A DNA stretch of 64,000 nucleotides from Campylorhamphus procurvoides (taxonomy: Eukaryota; Chordata; Aves; Passeriformes; Dendrocolaptidae). The notes under the pieces were generated by a model. It did not search any database, was not told where the DNA came from, and was given only the letters and a program-made list of their open reading frames with translations. Made by a program: the position numbers and the translations under genes. Each line of letters starts with the position of its first letter. The stretch's first letter is position 1. Where the stretch lies: positions 1,612,001-1,676,000 of the forward strand of contig WBMV01002681.1 of NCBI GenBank assembly GCA_013396655.1, read 5' to 3'. This document shows, in pieces, positions 26,799-38,275 of the stretch.

Positions 26799-28058
26799 TG
26801 ATAAAGCATTTCCCAACTTTGGAGCCATTATATAATTACTAGAGAGAATTTTTAGCTGATCAAGCAGATAAGATATTGGAGAAACTTGAGTTTTAGGAAA
26901 CTGAAAAGTTCTTACTCTACATTTTTTCCACAGTACTGCATTAATGGAGAAAATCAGTTCCTGGGTGCTTTATATATTTGTTGGTGTATCCAAGGCCTAA
27001 GGTTGAATATGCAGTCAGACATTGTGGGACCTGTACCCTCCTGGAACATCAGTTAGAGACAAAGCAGGAATCACTGAAGCACCTTATGCTTTTTTAATTA
27101 TCCCGTATTATTAGGCAAATGAACTGAAAACTTTCTGTCAAGATTATCTGAAGAGGACTTTTTATATACTTTTTATATTTTATTCTTACACAGCTGTTTT
27201 CAAGGATGCAGACAGGATTTCTAGGTTTATCAAGTCATTGCTCAAAAAACTGATGTGTACTAGATGCAGAGGATGCAGTATACCTACATACAGACACCTT
27301 GCGGTGAATTATTGGTACCTAAAAATTTTATATCTCTGATTTTCATAGCCTCAGCTGTTTTTTAACACATCCTATGCTGTTAGAACTAGCCTGAAGTTCG
27401 GCATCTGGTGAGAAAACACACACCCTATGACAAATATGTAATAAATTAATATCGTGACTGTCTATACAAGACTATGTATGTGCTAATGTATGTGTCAGTA
27501 TAGATGCTAGCATTCAGACCATGAATATGGTAATCTGCTTCAAATTCAATTACTTAGCAAGTTCACAAATTGCCGCTTATCAGGCATTAATACTTCCCTA
27601 TTCTTGCTTTAACATCTGCATCACAGCTTCGAAAAGAACAAGCTGAGCCAGTGAAAGTGAGAGTCATGTAGGGTTGCAGAAGTCCCATGGGACTACCTCT
27701 CAAAGCTTCAGTCTCCATCCCAAAGCCTGGTTTGCTCAGCTTTAAGAGATCCCTCAAACATTCGAAATACCACAGAGGCTTTCCTAATTAACCCTTGGTT
27801 ATATGATTATACATAATAAGCACCTGAAGGCTGCATTTCTCTTAATTCAGACACCTTCAGGGAGACCCAAATGCCATTTCTCTCTTCCTGGAGCTGCTGG
27901 CACATACTAGATAATGATTCCTCTTTCTCATCAGGCTCTTGTAGGACGTGCCAAGAGCAAACTGCTACTTTGCAATCCAAACAGGTCTCTCACAATAGCA
28001 CAATGCAGCCACAGGGCCAGGGGAGAAAAAATATAACTAGGAAGGACTGTCTATGAAG

Positions 28059-28143
28059 TTTTTGGTTGGGTTTTTTTTTGTTTGTTTAGGATGGGTTTGT
28101 TTTGGGGTTTTTTTTTGTTTGGGTTTGTTTTGGGGTTTTTTCC
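28059..28143 (-). repeat. T/G-rich tract with a direct 28-bp duplication
   Basis: Positions 28093-28120 form a 28-bp T/G unit beginning gggtttgttttggggttt. The next 21 bases (28121-28141) repeat the start of that unit exactly. A related T run precedes it. On the minus strand the tract is A/C-rich, like the other A/C tracts of this window, but here the orientation is opposite. Confidence 0.85.
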
Positions 28144-28539
28144 AGAAGGTAAAATCCCTCATTCCTTACCCCTCCCTCTGACTTCACTATCCATGACTTT
28201 ACAAAAAAGCTCTAGGACTCTTTATTTCCTATGCATTTCTATCTATGACATAGACCAAAACCAGTTAATTAAACCCGATAGACATGTTTGGAGTCAACAG
28301 ACAGCAGCAAAAGTTTCTTTTCTTGTCAGGATTAGGAAAAGCATCAGTACAATCAAGGCCAGTCATCATGGTGGTAAAACAGCAGCAATGCCGTGAACTT
28401 GGGATGAAGTTCACATGAAGAGCAGTTAAAAGTAATTCTCTCTCATTGGAGTAATGCCTGAGATGAAGAGAATTGGGTTGTATGTCAGCAGCATAAACAG
28501 GTAGAAACAACAAGGTACAAAGCAGTAATACTTTACATC

Positions 28540-28665
28540 AATTAAACACCTTTCATCCAAAGCATCCTCCAAAAGGATGAAAGAATTACTATCATTTTAC
28601 AGAGAAGAACTGAGGAATGCAGACTTGGTGTATAACTCACTTGGGTGTCAGACTGGGCTCTGTTT
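28540..28665 (+). mobile_element. Ancient MIR-like (CORE-SINE-type) retroposon remnant
   Basis: The segment contains 'cctttcatccaaagcatc', then 'actatcattttacagagaag', 'aactgagg', and a degraded 'aactcacttgggtgtcaga' block. This order matches the conserved part of old amniote MIR-like SINEs: a 'cattttacagatgagg-aactgagg' block followed by a '-taagtgacttgcccaaggtca' block. The copy is strongly decayed and non-functional. Family assignment rests on remembered consensus, so it could be another ancient SINE sharing that module. Confidence 0.5.
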
Positions 28666-31600
28666 GCATTGCATGCTGCAGGCTCCTGCCAAGCAGATGA
28701 AAGTTTTTGCAGTTCATGTGCCATGCTGGAAAAGAAAGCGTCTGCATGAGCATTTTAGGACAGCACCAAGCCCAACCTATCAGGGAAAGCCTTTCACCAT
28801 GACTTTGTAGCCCCAGGCATGGCACTACCTCAGCTAACATGGTCACCTGGCATGAAAACAAAATGTATAGGCAGGTATGTGCTCATATCTGCCTCTGTGT
28901 CAGTTGCTGGAGGAGGAATTAAAAATAAAAAAACCGAGAGATTTACAGGCCTGACTCTGTGGAAATTAATAAGAGCTTGGCTACCAAGTAAAAAACAGAT
29001 GTTTACCAAAAAGAACTCTGCCTTCCATTAGCACTACCCAAAGTCACTTGGTGCTATAATATGCAATGGGCAGAGACAAATTTCCCAGCAGAGAGCCACA
29101 ACCACACCGGAGCCCAAGAATAACTTAGGTGTCAGTCCTCTAGCATAAAAAATTGGAAGTGGCAAGCATCCATATCAGTTTTGGTCCACACTCAACGAAT
29201 ATGCACCTGCAGTGGTATATCAGCAAGGATATTTTAATTTAGAAAGTCAGCTGGTGCTAAAATGGAATTACTCACTTAGCATGCCAAGTAGAGCTCAAGT
29301 CTATTGATAACATAATCTAAGAGAAGAGCTTTCTGAGACGAACTCCTGGGTAATTATCAAGGAAAGTAGATGTTCCACTGTTCAGGAAGCTGAGCCCATT
29401 AGGATAAAAAAAAAAGTCCACTAAACATTATAAAAGGCCATTGTTAAAAAGTTCTGTATAAAAACAAAATTAAAGCTTCAGGTCACAGGGTGGGAGGAGT
29501 GGCTGAATCACCTGGTGTCTATTAGGAGTTCTATTTTCTAAGAATTTGCAACTACCTACTTCAGCTGAAGAGGGCATTCAGATGAACCACCCTTTATTTG
29601 ATGACAGTCTGTTACAGATTGAATAATTACAATTAATTTCTTCCTACAACTCCCTTCACATCATCAATGTACTTTTGTTTAATTACATTGAATTTTGTCA
29701 CCAAAATATACAATTAAAAAAAAACAACACTAGTCAAAGAGTAGATGTGTGATTTTGGCATCAGTGCTTAGCTCTGACTTGCACTGACCCCAGGAAAGAG
29801 CTCAAAGCTGCTCTAATGCAATCTACAAACAAGAACAGGTTCAGGTTAACCCATTGTGTTAATAGAGGCTGTTGTCACTAAAAGAATAATGTTATATGAG
29901 GGAGAAGTATGGTGACATCTTAAAACTAATACACACAGGCAGACATTGTTAATTGTAAGAACTTTCAGCTAAACTGCAACAATGTGACAAATATGTCCCT
30001 ATTGGTCCCACAATATTTTTGAGCCATACTTTTCCCACTATGGACATGAGCAAAAAGTATCTCTATCCCCATAAAGAGAGGAATTAGATTTTTATTTACC
30101 CACAGAGGTTTTCATATTTCCAAATTAGCTACAGACCATAAAATTAAGCCCCCATTTTCAGGAGGCAAAGACAATACATACTATTGCTGCTATGTATCCT
30201 TGCCAAGGAGCAGAGTATTTATGATTCAGAGGGCAACTAAGCCTTTGTGACTGCATGCTGTGTGCATTTCACCATGTGTGCTGTTTGGAACTACACATTT
30301 CAGAGCAGTTCAGAGATGCCATGGTCCATCATGTCACCCTGAGTCACCTTGACATTTCTGAGATTATGCGTCATTGAGATGATAGCCTCAAGGCTATAAA
30401 CCTTTTTAATACATTATTAATGATAATGGCTGTTAGAGACTATAGTCCCAGCAAAATGTTTTCCTCTCAGAAATCTAACCAAGACTATTGTGTACACATA
30501 ACACAGTAATACCCTGCAGGTCTAGATTAGGTTTTTCAGGATCACAGAAGACTTGCAAGAGACAAGTGTCTCAGCATTAGCTACTGTCTACACAGGAAAG
30601 TGCACTTCAGGTTCCCAGCTGACTCCCCCACTCTATGAATCAAAAGACAGGGGAACTACAAAGGACCAGTACTCTAATATATATAGAGATATACAGATCT
30701 TGAATGTAAGTTTGTTGCTTCATGTAACCAAGGCACCTCTGACAGTCGTAGGAAAAAAAATCTAGACAACATACCTATTCAACATCTAGAACAATGTGTT
30801 GCCTAGCTCTCAAATTGTACACAGAACTAAAAAGTAAAATTCATAGAGTATAAAGGAGATTCACCTTAGCTAGGTACAAAAACCAACCAACCAACCAAAA
30901 AATCTAAATCAAAACAACATTGTCTGAAGATTCCACCAGAATGTGAGTGGTTTCCAGGAGCAGAGACAGCAGACAACGTTAGAGTTTCATGTTCTTTCTG
31001 CCAAGAGCAAGCTCTGAACATGTCTGATTTTTCCACTGATCTCCCATTAGCTTAAAATATGTTCTTCTCAAAGGCCTTATCCACTCAAAGAGCACATGGT
31101 TGTGTAGTTTACCCTAAAAATTTAACACACTGATATTACTCCCACCTAACACTGTGCCCACACAGCCCACCTCAATTCTACTGATGAAAAAAGCTTACCA
31201 ATAACCTTTCCCCTGAAGGAAAATCAACAGTATTGCTGTTTACTCTTCAAGGCTTTTTTACCCCATCACAGCTTTCTCAGCTTCCCTGTTCATGAGAAAC
31301 GGCACTAGCTCTAGTCCTGCTCCTTACATGTGCTTTCCTTAGCTGTGGGCAGTGATACACATCTGTTTGATGTGGAACCTCCTCTCTTTACCTGCCTAAT
31401 TACATGCAGAAGTACAGCTGGGTTTGGGGTTTCTGCTGTTAATAGCTACACTAAATCAAGGGCACAAACTTCATACATATCCCCTTTTCTCAGTGGGTTA
31501 GCCCAACCAACATGTTACAAGCAGAAGAGCCTGGCTGAAAGTCTGAAAGTCTTCCATTATCTCCTGAAAGTCACTGCTATCTGAATATTAACAGAATTAC

Positions 31601-31780
31601 ATGGATATTCATCTCATGCTCCGATAACATTGTTATCTCCCGAGCTCTTGGCTGCAGAAACAGGCGATTCACTCTCCTGCTCAGCTTTGCACATCAAAGG
31701 AAAAGCGACAATAGCACAGCTTTGGAGAAAAAAAAAAAAAAAAGCCACGAACTGGCCAAAGTACAAATCATAAGCAGACA
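28666..31780. other. Intergenic DNA, no gene seen
   Basis: AT-rich, CpG-poor. A small (AACC)n microsatellite of four units sits at about 30880-30897. No open frame of interest. Confidence 0.7.
31728..31743 (+). repeat. Poly(A) run, 16 bases
   Basis: Uninterrupted A16 just before the CpG-rich patch starting near 31780. No retroposon body is recognised upstream. Confidence 0.85.
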
Positions 31781-32345
31781 GAGTGTTCTGTTTATCTGGC
31801 AGCGGGTGCGGCCGTCAGAGCCCGGCCATGAGGCAGCTGCCAGGAACACCCTGCACCGCTCTGACTCAGCGTAGTGTACTGGGAAAGGAAGCGCGCTCCT
31901 CGATTTCAAAACCCCACCAAAGCCACACTTGCCCTGTTTCATGCTGTCATAGCAGAAGAGGAAAGGGGTGCTGCCAGGATGGGGGGGAGGGGAATTAGAC
32001 AGGATCAGGAAGGAGGAAGGTTAAAAAAAAAGCACTTGGAAGAAAAAACACTATATGGCATCAGTGCACTTGACTCCTTCTTTGACCTCATGCTGACGCT
32101 CGTCTTGCATAATTCAGGAGGAGCGAGTGGAGCCACACACCTTCCGTCCCCCAGCAGGGCCCTCAGCAGTGCCACAAAAACCCAGCGGCGGCACTGGGAG
32201 CGGCCCTGCCTCCGTGCTCTCAGCAGCTGTAGCATGCAGGGTTCAAGGAGAGGGGAGGCGAAGGGCAGCCACACAACACACACAACCCCCCAAATACACG
32301 TGTATATATTTGCATATGCATGTGCACACACCGTCATTTGAAAAT
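31781..32345. promoter_or_regulatory. Orphan CpG-rich patch with clustered factor motifs, candidate enhancer
   Basis: About eighteen CpG dinucleotides fall in roughly 450 bp (31801-32260), while the flanking kilobases have almost none. Visible motifs are a GATA-type site (tttatctgg, near 31791), an E-box (cagctg, near 31835), an AP-1/Maf-type TGACTCAGC (31862-31870), and a perfect octamer ATTTGCAT (32308-32315) that overlaps the palindrome TGCATATGCA (32311-32320). Overlapping open frames of up to 155 codons on both strands reflect base composition; I see no domain in them. It lies about 27 kb downstream of ARL4A. A distal enhancer, a lncRNA promoter, or a decayed GC-rich repeat are all possible. 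Motif presence alone does not prove function. Confidence 0.35.
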
Positions 32346-35300
32346 TGCTTTTGAAAAGCTCTGAGCCAACAGCACCATGGGCTCATTCCTGCAGTATGCT
32401 TTAAACAGATGTCAGAAGTCAGGAATACGAAGTTGAAACATTTCTGCCTTCTCCTATGTTATTTCAGAAAGTCTCATTTCACTTTTGCACAGATTTTCAG
32501 ATGTTCAGTTATGTTTTCTTTACACTAAAGTACAGTACTTTTTATATATGTTATGCAAGCAGAAAAAGAGGCATGACTTTGCAGAGAGAAATTAAAAAAA
32601 AAAGGAAACACGAAATGAGAGTAACACAACCACACATTTCCTTCTGTCTGCATTTGTTTTGCTCAGAACACCACTTCTCAGGTCCAGCTAATCAACATTC
32701 ATCAGTAAAACAAGATATCAGGGAGCAGTGAGAACCCTAGAGGTGTTTATCTTCCTCTTCTCTGAATCATGAAGCTTTTCAGGGAGTATTTGCACAAGAC
32801 AAGAGAATTGTTCATCAGTATCTTGTAGATCAGCAGTGTGACTTGGAAGCAACTGCTGAAAAGCAAAAAGGACAACAGAAATGCTGTGTCCCTCCGGAGT
32901 CTCTAGCCTTTCCCTATCTAATTCTAGATATTCGTGATATTTTTATTGTGTCCTTTATAAAAAGAATAGCCTGTTAATAGGTAACAAGAAAATCTGGAAG
33001 GATTTTTGCAATGCTATAAATAACCAAAGCAGTTCTCTGGCCAGCAAAAGCAATCCTGTGTTTATACCCAGAGAATGTAGACAGAGGAAGATAATGGTTT
33101 GTTTTGTTTAAGGTGGAATGACTTTGGCATAGAATAGTTACACTGTTACTAATTTTATACAGTTAAATACAACAATAAAATCCTAAGTGTATATTTAGAG
33201 ACAGTTACAACATAGCCTTAAAGACATCTGAAATACAGCTTGCATATGCACTCATCAGCATACATGTGCAGATAGAGTCACAGGGACTAACACTAACAGG
33301 GTACTTTTCTAATTTGCTTGTTTTTTCTGGTTCACACCACTGTAAGATAATGCTCTGAACTTTGCGTTCATGCAAGGATCTTGCAGAGCCACAGTGGAGA
33401 AGTATGTTGCACTAGGGTCATATGGAGTAATGTTACCTACTTTATAAAGTCTGCTCCTGCGTAATGCCCAGTTTCCTCTCCCCCAAACCACTCTTGCTTT
33501 AATCCATTCACCCAAGCATAACTGCTTGGCACAGTTTCAGTTCTCCTCCTCATTTTTTTTTTAAATAGGCTTTGTCAAGTCTACTGCTAAATCTTCCTGT
33601 TCAATTTTTTTTTTTTTAGGGTCATATTTGAAGTGGTTTAAATAAACAAAAGAAAATTCAGGAGTTACAGGTCAGTTTCTTTTAGGTAAGCCTTACTTGT
33701 GAACTCAGAAACAAGGAGTTACAGTCCAGCTGACAGCACACTTCACCATATAAACTATGCCGTATTTCTGAAAGGGAGGACACACACAGTACTCTCACTG
33801 CAGCTCAAGCATTTCTTGCCATAATCTCAGCTTTGCGACCCAACCTGGCCAGCTCTGCAGTATGCAGCACACTTAAGGTCTGTAAAGAACAATCGTCATA
33901 ATACTGCAGTACAATACTCTAGAGAAGGCATGAAAAACACTACAAATACCCTGCCCACCAAACAAACCAGAAGTCTGTGGCCAGAAACAGCCCATAATGA
34001 AATGCAGTTCAGTAATTTGTCCCTGAACTGCTGGTGTTGGTAGACATCATCTGCTCAGTGCAGTGCCTTACCCATCCCCCAGGGGATTAGCTAGATCCAT
34101 GGCGCTGTACAAGCATTCTGCTTCTCAGCCCAGTCCTGGGCACATACTGTGGATCCAGCCTTGGTAGCCTTTATGCCCTCCTCACTTCCACCCACCAAGA
34201 CACACAGCTTGTATTTTCTATACAAGCAGAGTACAATGGCATCTGATTATTTGGGGGCTAATCTAAAGCATTGTTATAAATTAGTATTTAGACTCAATTC
34301 CTCTGATCCATTTTATACATAAGAGCTATACCTTGCCTTGATATGTACTCATGGGTATGTGTAGTTCTTGAAATGTAATGTTCAGGACTATATATCCTGA
34401 TTAGTTAGAGCACCTCTAGTTAGAAAGCTATGTCTGCCAACCTCACTGGCTTCAGCCTGCTTAACTTTGCAGGAAGACAAGGCATATTAGTTGAGGAATA
34501 TCAGCAGGCTAATACAGTTATGCTGTTTCTCCTCAAAGCTCACATGACTTTTACTGTTCCATGGGGACATGTCAGCCACCACCAAGCCAAATAAAATCTC
34601 TGAGCTTCACTTCGAAGTGTGGATACACCCTTGTCTTGGCAAGTTGATGAGGGCAAAGTACACACAGATAAATTCTCCACAGAAAGGCTCTTCTACTGGA
34701 GCTGTAAACTGTAGAGGGTACTTAACAGAATAAATAAAGTCACATTACTAAAAGAAACAAATCTTTATCTTCATATTTATTCGTGTGCATTAAATTTTAA
34801 TCTGTGACCCTTTAAGACAGTCATTATTTGTACATACACTACTATTTATTCAAATCCATTTCCCACCCCTCAGAAACAGAGTGGTTAGAAGTACAGTGAT
34901 AGATAAAACCATGTTTTGCTTTTGTTATACTAGCTTAGATGTCACTATAAAAATATAAAGCGGGGGTGGGGGGGGAAGAACAACAAAAAACTAAGTTTGT
35001 GGCTAAAATTGGATTTAGGTTTTCCCAAACTAAGGCCAGAACATGAGCTAGGTTTGAGGTGGAAAAAAACCACAAAAACAAAAAAAAAAACAGAAAACAA
35101 AACCACCAAACTTCTGGAAAACAAATTCTTTGTTTGAGAAATCCTTAATTAAGCATTTTTCTTCGGTTTTGACCAGTGACAGAGTTGAGCCTCAAATTAC
35201 TCCTTCCATAAGTGTTACATCAATAGCAATTTCTACTCTCACATTAGAGTTTCTAGTTTGTCATCCCAGGTCACCAGCCATGACTACGAGCAGAACAGAG

Positions 35301-37249
35301 GATGGTAGACATAATATGCTCCTAGCTAGAACCTGCCATAAATTTAAGTAACAGACGAATACAACTGGGCACACACTGATGTTTAATAAGTGTTGCTTCA
35401 GCACTGGAAAGTACTAAGCTAAACTAACATGACTTCCAAAACAACAAACAATGCCACACACTGCAGACACTACCCCTGTAGCTCATTTGACATGGCTAAA
35501 GTTCACATAAAATTTTACAGGGGTTTCATACATTCCACATTGAAGTAATATCTCTTTCAATGCAGGTTAATTATAGCAGGATTGGACAAGATTAAAAAAA
35601 AATGGACAGAAGACAACTGTGTTAGCATAAAGCAATTTAAGACAAACGCCACCCACCTACACATTGAAGAGAGACCTGTGTAGACAAGAGCTGATGGAGT
35701 CAGACCTCAGACAGAAGTCCAGGAAAATATGCCAGTTTAAACAAATCTGACTCCATTCATTTTATGTCCAAACTAACAGGGTCACTACATTGTGGGTGAA
35801 CAGTTCGTTACCACATGCTGTTTATAGTTCACTGTTCTTCAGAATTAATGTGAAATGGAAAGATTCTCCCACAGGCCCAGTAGCCATCTGGTGCTATTGC
35901 TGTACTTCATGAAAAATTCATTGCCATTTTATCATAGTCAGCTATTTGGGAGATTGTAGTGATTTATGTTTTTAAGCAGAATATTTTATTCAATATTGAT
36001 GTTTTCGAATCTGCTTCAGTATCACAGTTCAACAGATTATGTTCTTTCTTGGCTTCATCCTGGGGTTTTCTTGCAGCCTTAAAGGCAGCAGAAGCTGACA
36101 AAAAAATCAGTTTTAGTAATAGATTTATAAAATGGATGTTGTAGTGTAGTCTGTTTTTCCAAGCCAAATAAAGAAAACTCAGTGCCAGTGAAACATGTTG
36201 AGGCATTAAGAGCCACATTACAGTTCCAAGCTCTCATTCAGCCATTCATCTCCAGTAGAGCTATCTATCAAGTAACACCCAACTTAGTTTGATATTCATT
36301 TTGGCTCAGAGAAATTTTATATTTTTCCTTCATGCTCTACTCACAGGAGATTCTGCACCCAGAAGTGTTTCAGCAGACTGTACAGAGACCCAAGTGAAGT
36401 TAGTGGGTTAAGGAGTGCACAGACTAAACCCCTTCTCATGAGTGCTGAAAGAAGCATCAGCAGCACAGTAATAGTTCACTTGACCCATAGCCAGTCATCA
36501 GGAGGTTGGCTGTAACACCTACCCTGCTCCGTACCATACCAGTATGAGCTGCCTCTTCTGTGATTTTTTACGTAAAGCCTTTAATGCTTATGCCTTTTCT
36601 TCCCTCCTCCTTCAGGCTAATTTGAATAAAGCCAAAAGAATTCAGACACTATAATCCATCAATTCCTTTAATCAGAACAAGAGTGCTTGGGAGAGCTGGC
36701 AACACCTGAAGAGTGGGTGTACAATATATCTCTAACAATTCAACAGACAACAGGCTGCAATAGGAAGTAGCAACTAAAACTGAGAAGGAAGCAAGTGTAT
36801 ATTCATAAGTTCTCATAAAGAATAAAATCACCTTTATCAGTCCCTTTACATACCTGCAAGTACTTTGTCAGCTCACACAAGACTTCCATCTCAAGCACTG
36901 CAAGTTCCTTCAGCCATGGGTATTCATATATGCTAGTAGGGTACTATTTTGGGGGCTTTAATCTTAACAATATTGCCTTTACCCAAGAAAAGTCCCAAGG
37001 CAGGTATTTTACATTGTTAGTTTACATCCCTGAATGAGTTGATGTGTCACAAAAGCATGCAGAAATTAGAAAGCTGAAGGAAACACGAACAATGCCTGGG
37101 TGTACAGGGAGGGTCCTAGGGGGGCTGAAGCTCCCTTGGAGCCAAAACTAGTAAAAAAGTGCAAGACCTTATTGTTATAAGGTCTTCTGGTAGAGACAGA
37201 AACAACTTTAAGAAAACATGGTTTTGTTGCTTGAATGGGCTGAGAGAGT
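32346..37249. other. Intergenic DNA, no gene seen
   Basis: AT-rich non-coding DNA. It has poly(T) runs near 33548 and 33608, a G-rich run near 34963-34976 and an A-rich tract at about 35063-35110. The last 150 bases or so may already be decayed CR1 sequence belonging to the element that follows. Confidence 0.65.
35063..35110 (+). repeat. A/C-rich low-complexity tract
   Basis: A runs broken by C and occasional G, including ten consecutive A residues. Same compositional class as the tracts at 25.3, 26.8, 44.8 and 47.7 kb. Confidence 0.75.
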
Positions 37250-37850
37250 TGGTGGTAACAGAAGCAGAAAAGGCCTTTACTGGTGAGGTGTGGTCTCAGG
37301 CCTTTTAGGTTCCTCTGCCTAACAGAAGCATCTGGAAGAGCAGACTGAATCCTATGGGCTCATGTGACAAGTGAGGCCAGTGAGACTGCTGGCCAGCACC
37401 ACTGGGACACCACTCTCAATTGCCTTTAAAAGGTCATGGCAATTTCAGGAGGGCCCCAATTACTGTAGAAAGGCAAAAAGGTCAGAGTGCTCATCAAGAA
37501 GGATGATCTTGGGAAACTACAGACTTAATCACAGTCCCTGTAAAGACTGTGGACCAAGTCTTCCAAGCTATTTCTTAGCACAGTAAAGATGAGAAGGTCA
37601 TGGGAAACTGGCAACAGGGAGTTACCAAAAGGAAATAGTGCTCAACTGACATGACCGCCTTTTATGAAGAAAAGGGTGATTTTGAACAAGGAAAGAGCAG
37701 TGCACATTCTTTACCTGGGCTGTACCAAAGCTTTCAACAGCCCCTCTCAGCATCCAGTCCAGCCAAGTCACAGAGATATGGGATGGATGGTTGGTATATA
37801 AGGGAACTAGAGAACTGCAGGACCATTCATTAGGGTCAGTCATCAGAACC
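37250..37850 (+). mobile_element. CR1 LINE fragment, reverse-transcriptase region of ORF2 (decayed)
   Basis: The DNA follows the 5' half of the CR1 ORF2 reverse transcriptase in order: 'aaaaggtcatggcaattt' (about 37430), 'aagaaggatgatcttgggaa' with 'ctacagac' (about 37496-37523), then 'cagtccctgtaaag', 'agtgctcaactgacatgac', 'gccttttatgaagaaa', and 'tttacctgggctgtaccaaa' with 'gctttcaacag' (about 37711-37741), which corresponds to the 'YLDFSKAFD' region. One frame reads GNYRLNHSPCKDCG where CR1 has a GNYRPVSLTSVPGK-type block. Frames shift repeatedly and stops interrupt it, and the catalytic FADD-type region is missing, so the copy is dead. The 5' limit is uncertain (37.1-37.4 kb). Confidence 0.75.
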
Positions 37851-37935
37851 TCTTAGCTCCCTCAAAGAATGGCAGTCAAAATAAGGATGACCAAATACTA
37901 GCCCAGGCTGTCCATTTTATTATCTCAATCCTTTG

Positions 37936-38154
37936 ATATCACAGAATAGTTAGGGTTGGAAGGGACCTCTGAAGATCATCTAGCCCAACCACCTGCCAGG
38001 GCAGGGTCACTTCGGACGGATGACAGAGGAACATATCCAAGTGGGTTTTGAATGTCCCCAAAGAGGGAGACCCAGTGATCTCCCTGGGCAGCCTGTTCCA
38101 GTGCTCAATGTAAAGTAGTTCTTCCTCATGTTGAGGTGAAACTTTTTGTGTTGT
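37936..38154 (-). mobile_element. CR1 LINE 3' end, minus strand
   Basis: The plus strand starts 'atatcacagaatagttaggg' and continues 'ttggaagggacctctgaag', which is the reverse complement of the CR1 3' terminus. The minus strand reads through the end of ORF2 with a recognisable HWNRLPREITGSPSLGTFKT segment, matching the C-terminal CR1 ORF2 tail, then the short 3' UTR. It is 5'-truncated after about 220 bases, as most CR1 copies are. It sits between two plus-strand CR1 segments. Confidence 0.85.
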
Positions 38155-38275
38155 AGAGATATTCACAACTTGGCTGGGCAAGGGTCTGAACAGATGTACC
38201 CAACTTCAGAGCTGGCTGTGCTTTGATCAGGGAATTAGACAAGGCATTCTGCAAGAGTTTAATTCAGTGATCATG
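38155..38275 (+). mobile_element. CR1 LINE 3' tail, plus strand, probably same element as 37250-37850
   Basis: The sequence starting 'gagatattcacaacttggct' and continuing through 'cttcagagctggctgtgctt' and 'tgatcagggaattagacaag' matches the 3' end of CR1 ORF2 plus its UTR, where CR1 has a 'gatattcaaaac', 'aagttggccctgctttgagcaggg', 'ttggactagatga' order. It decays beyond about 38260. Orientation agrees with the RT fragment at 37250-37850, so both may be parts of one element that lost its middle and carries a minus-strand CR1 segment between the parts. Confidence 0.65.

Larger units (their letters stand above)
24414..28058. other. Intergenic DNA, no gene seen
   Basis: AT-rich non-coding sequence with several simple repeats listed separately. 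An AT-rich, TA-alternating stretch lies near 25430-25460. No open frame exceeds about 82 codons and none has a known domain. Confidence 0.7.

Noticed and set aside
31874..32341. A 155-codon frame in the CpG-rich patch
   Set aside because: It overlaps two other open frames on both strands and has no domain. High GC content explains the lack of stops.
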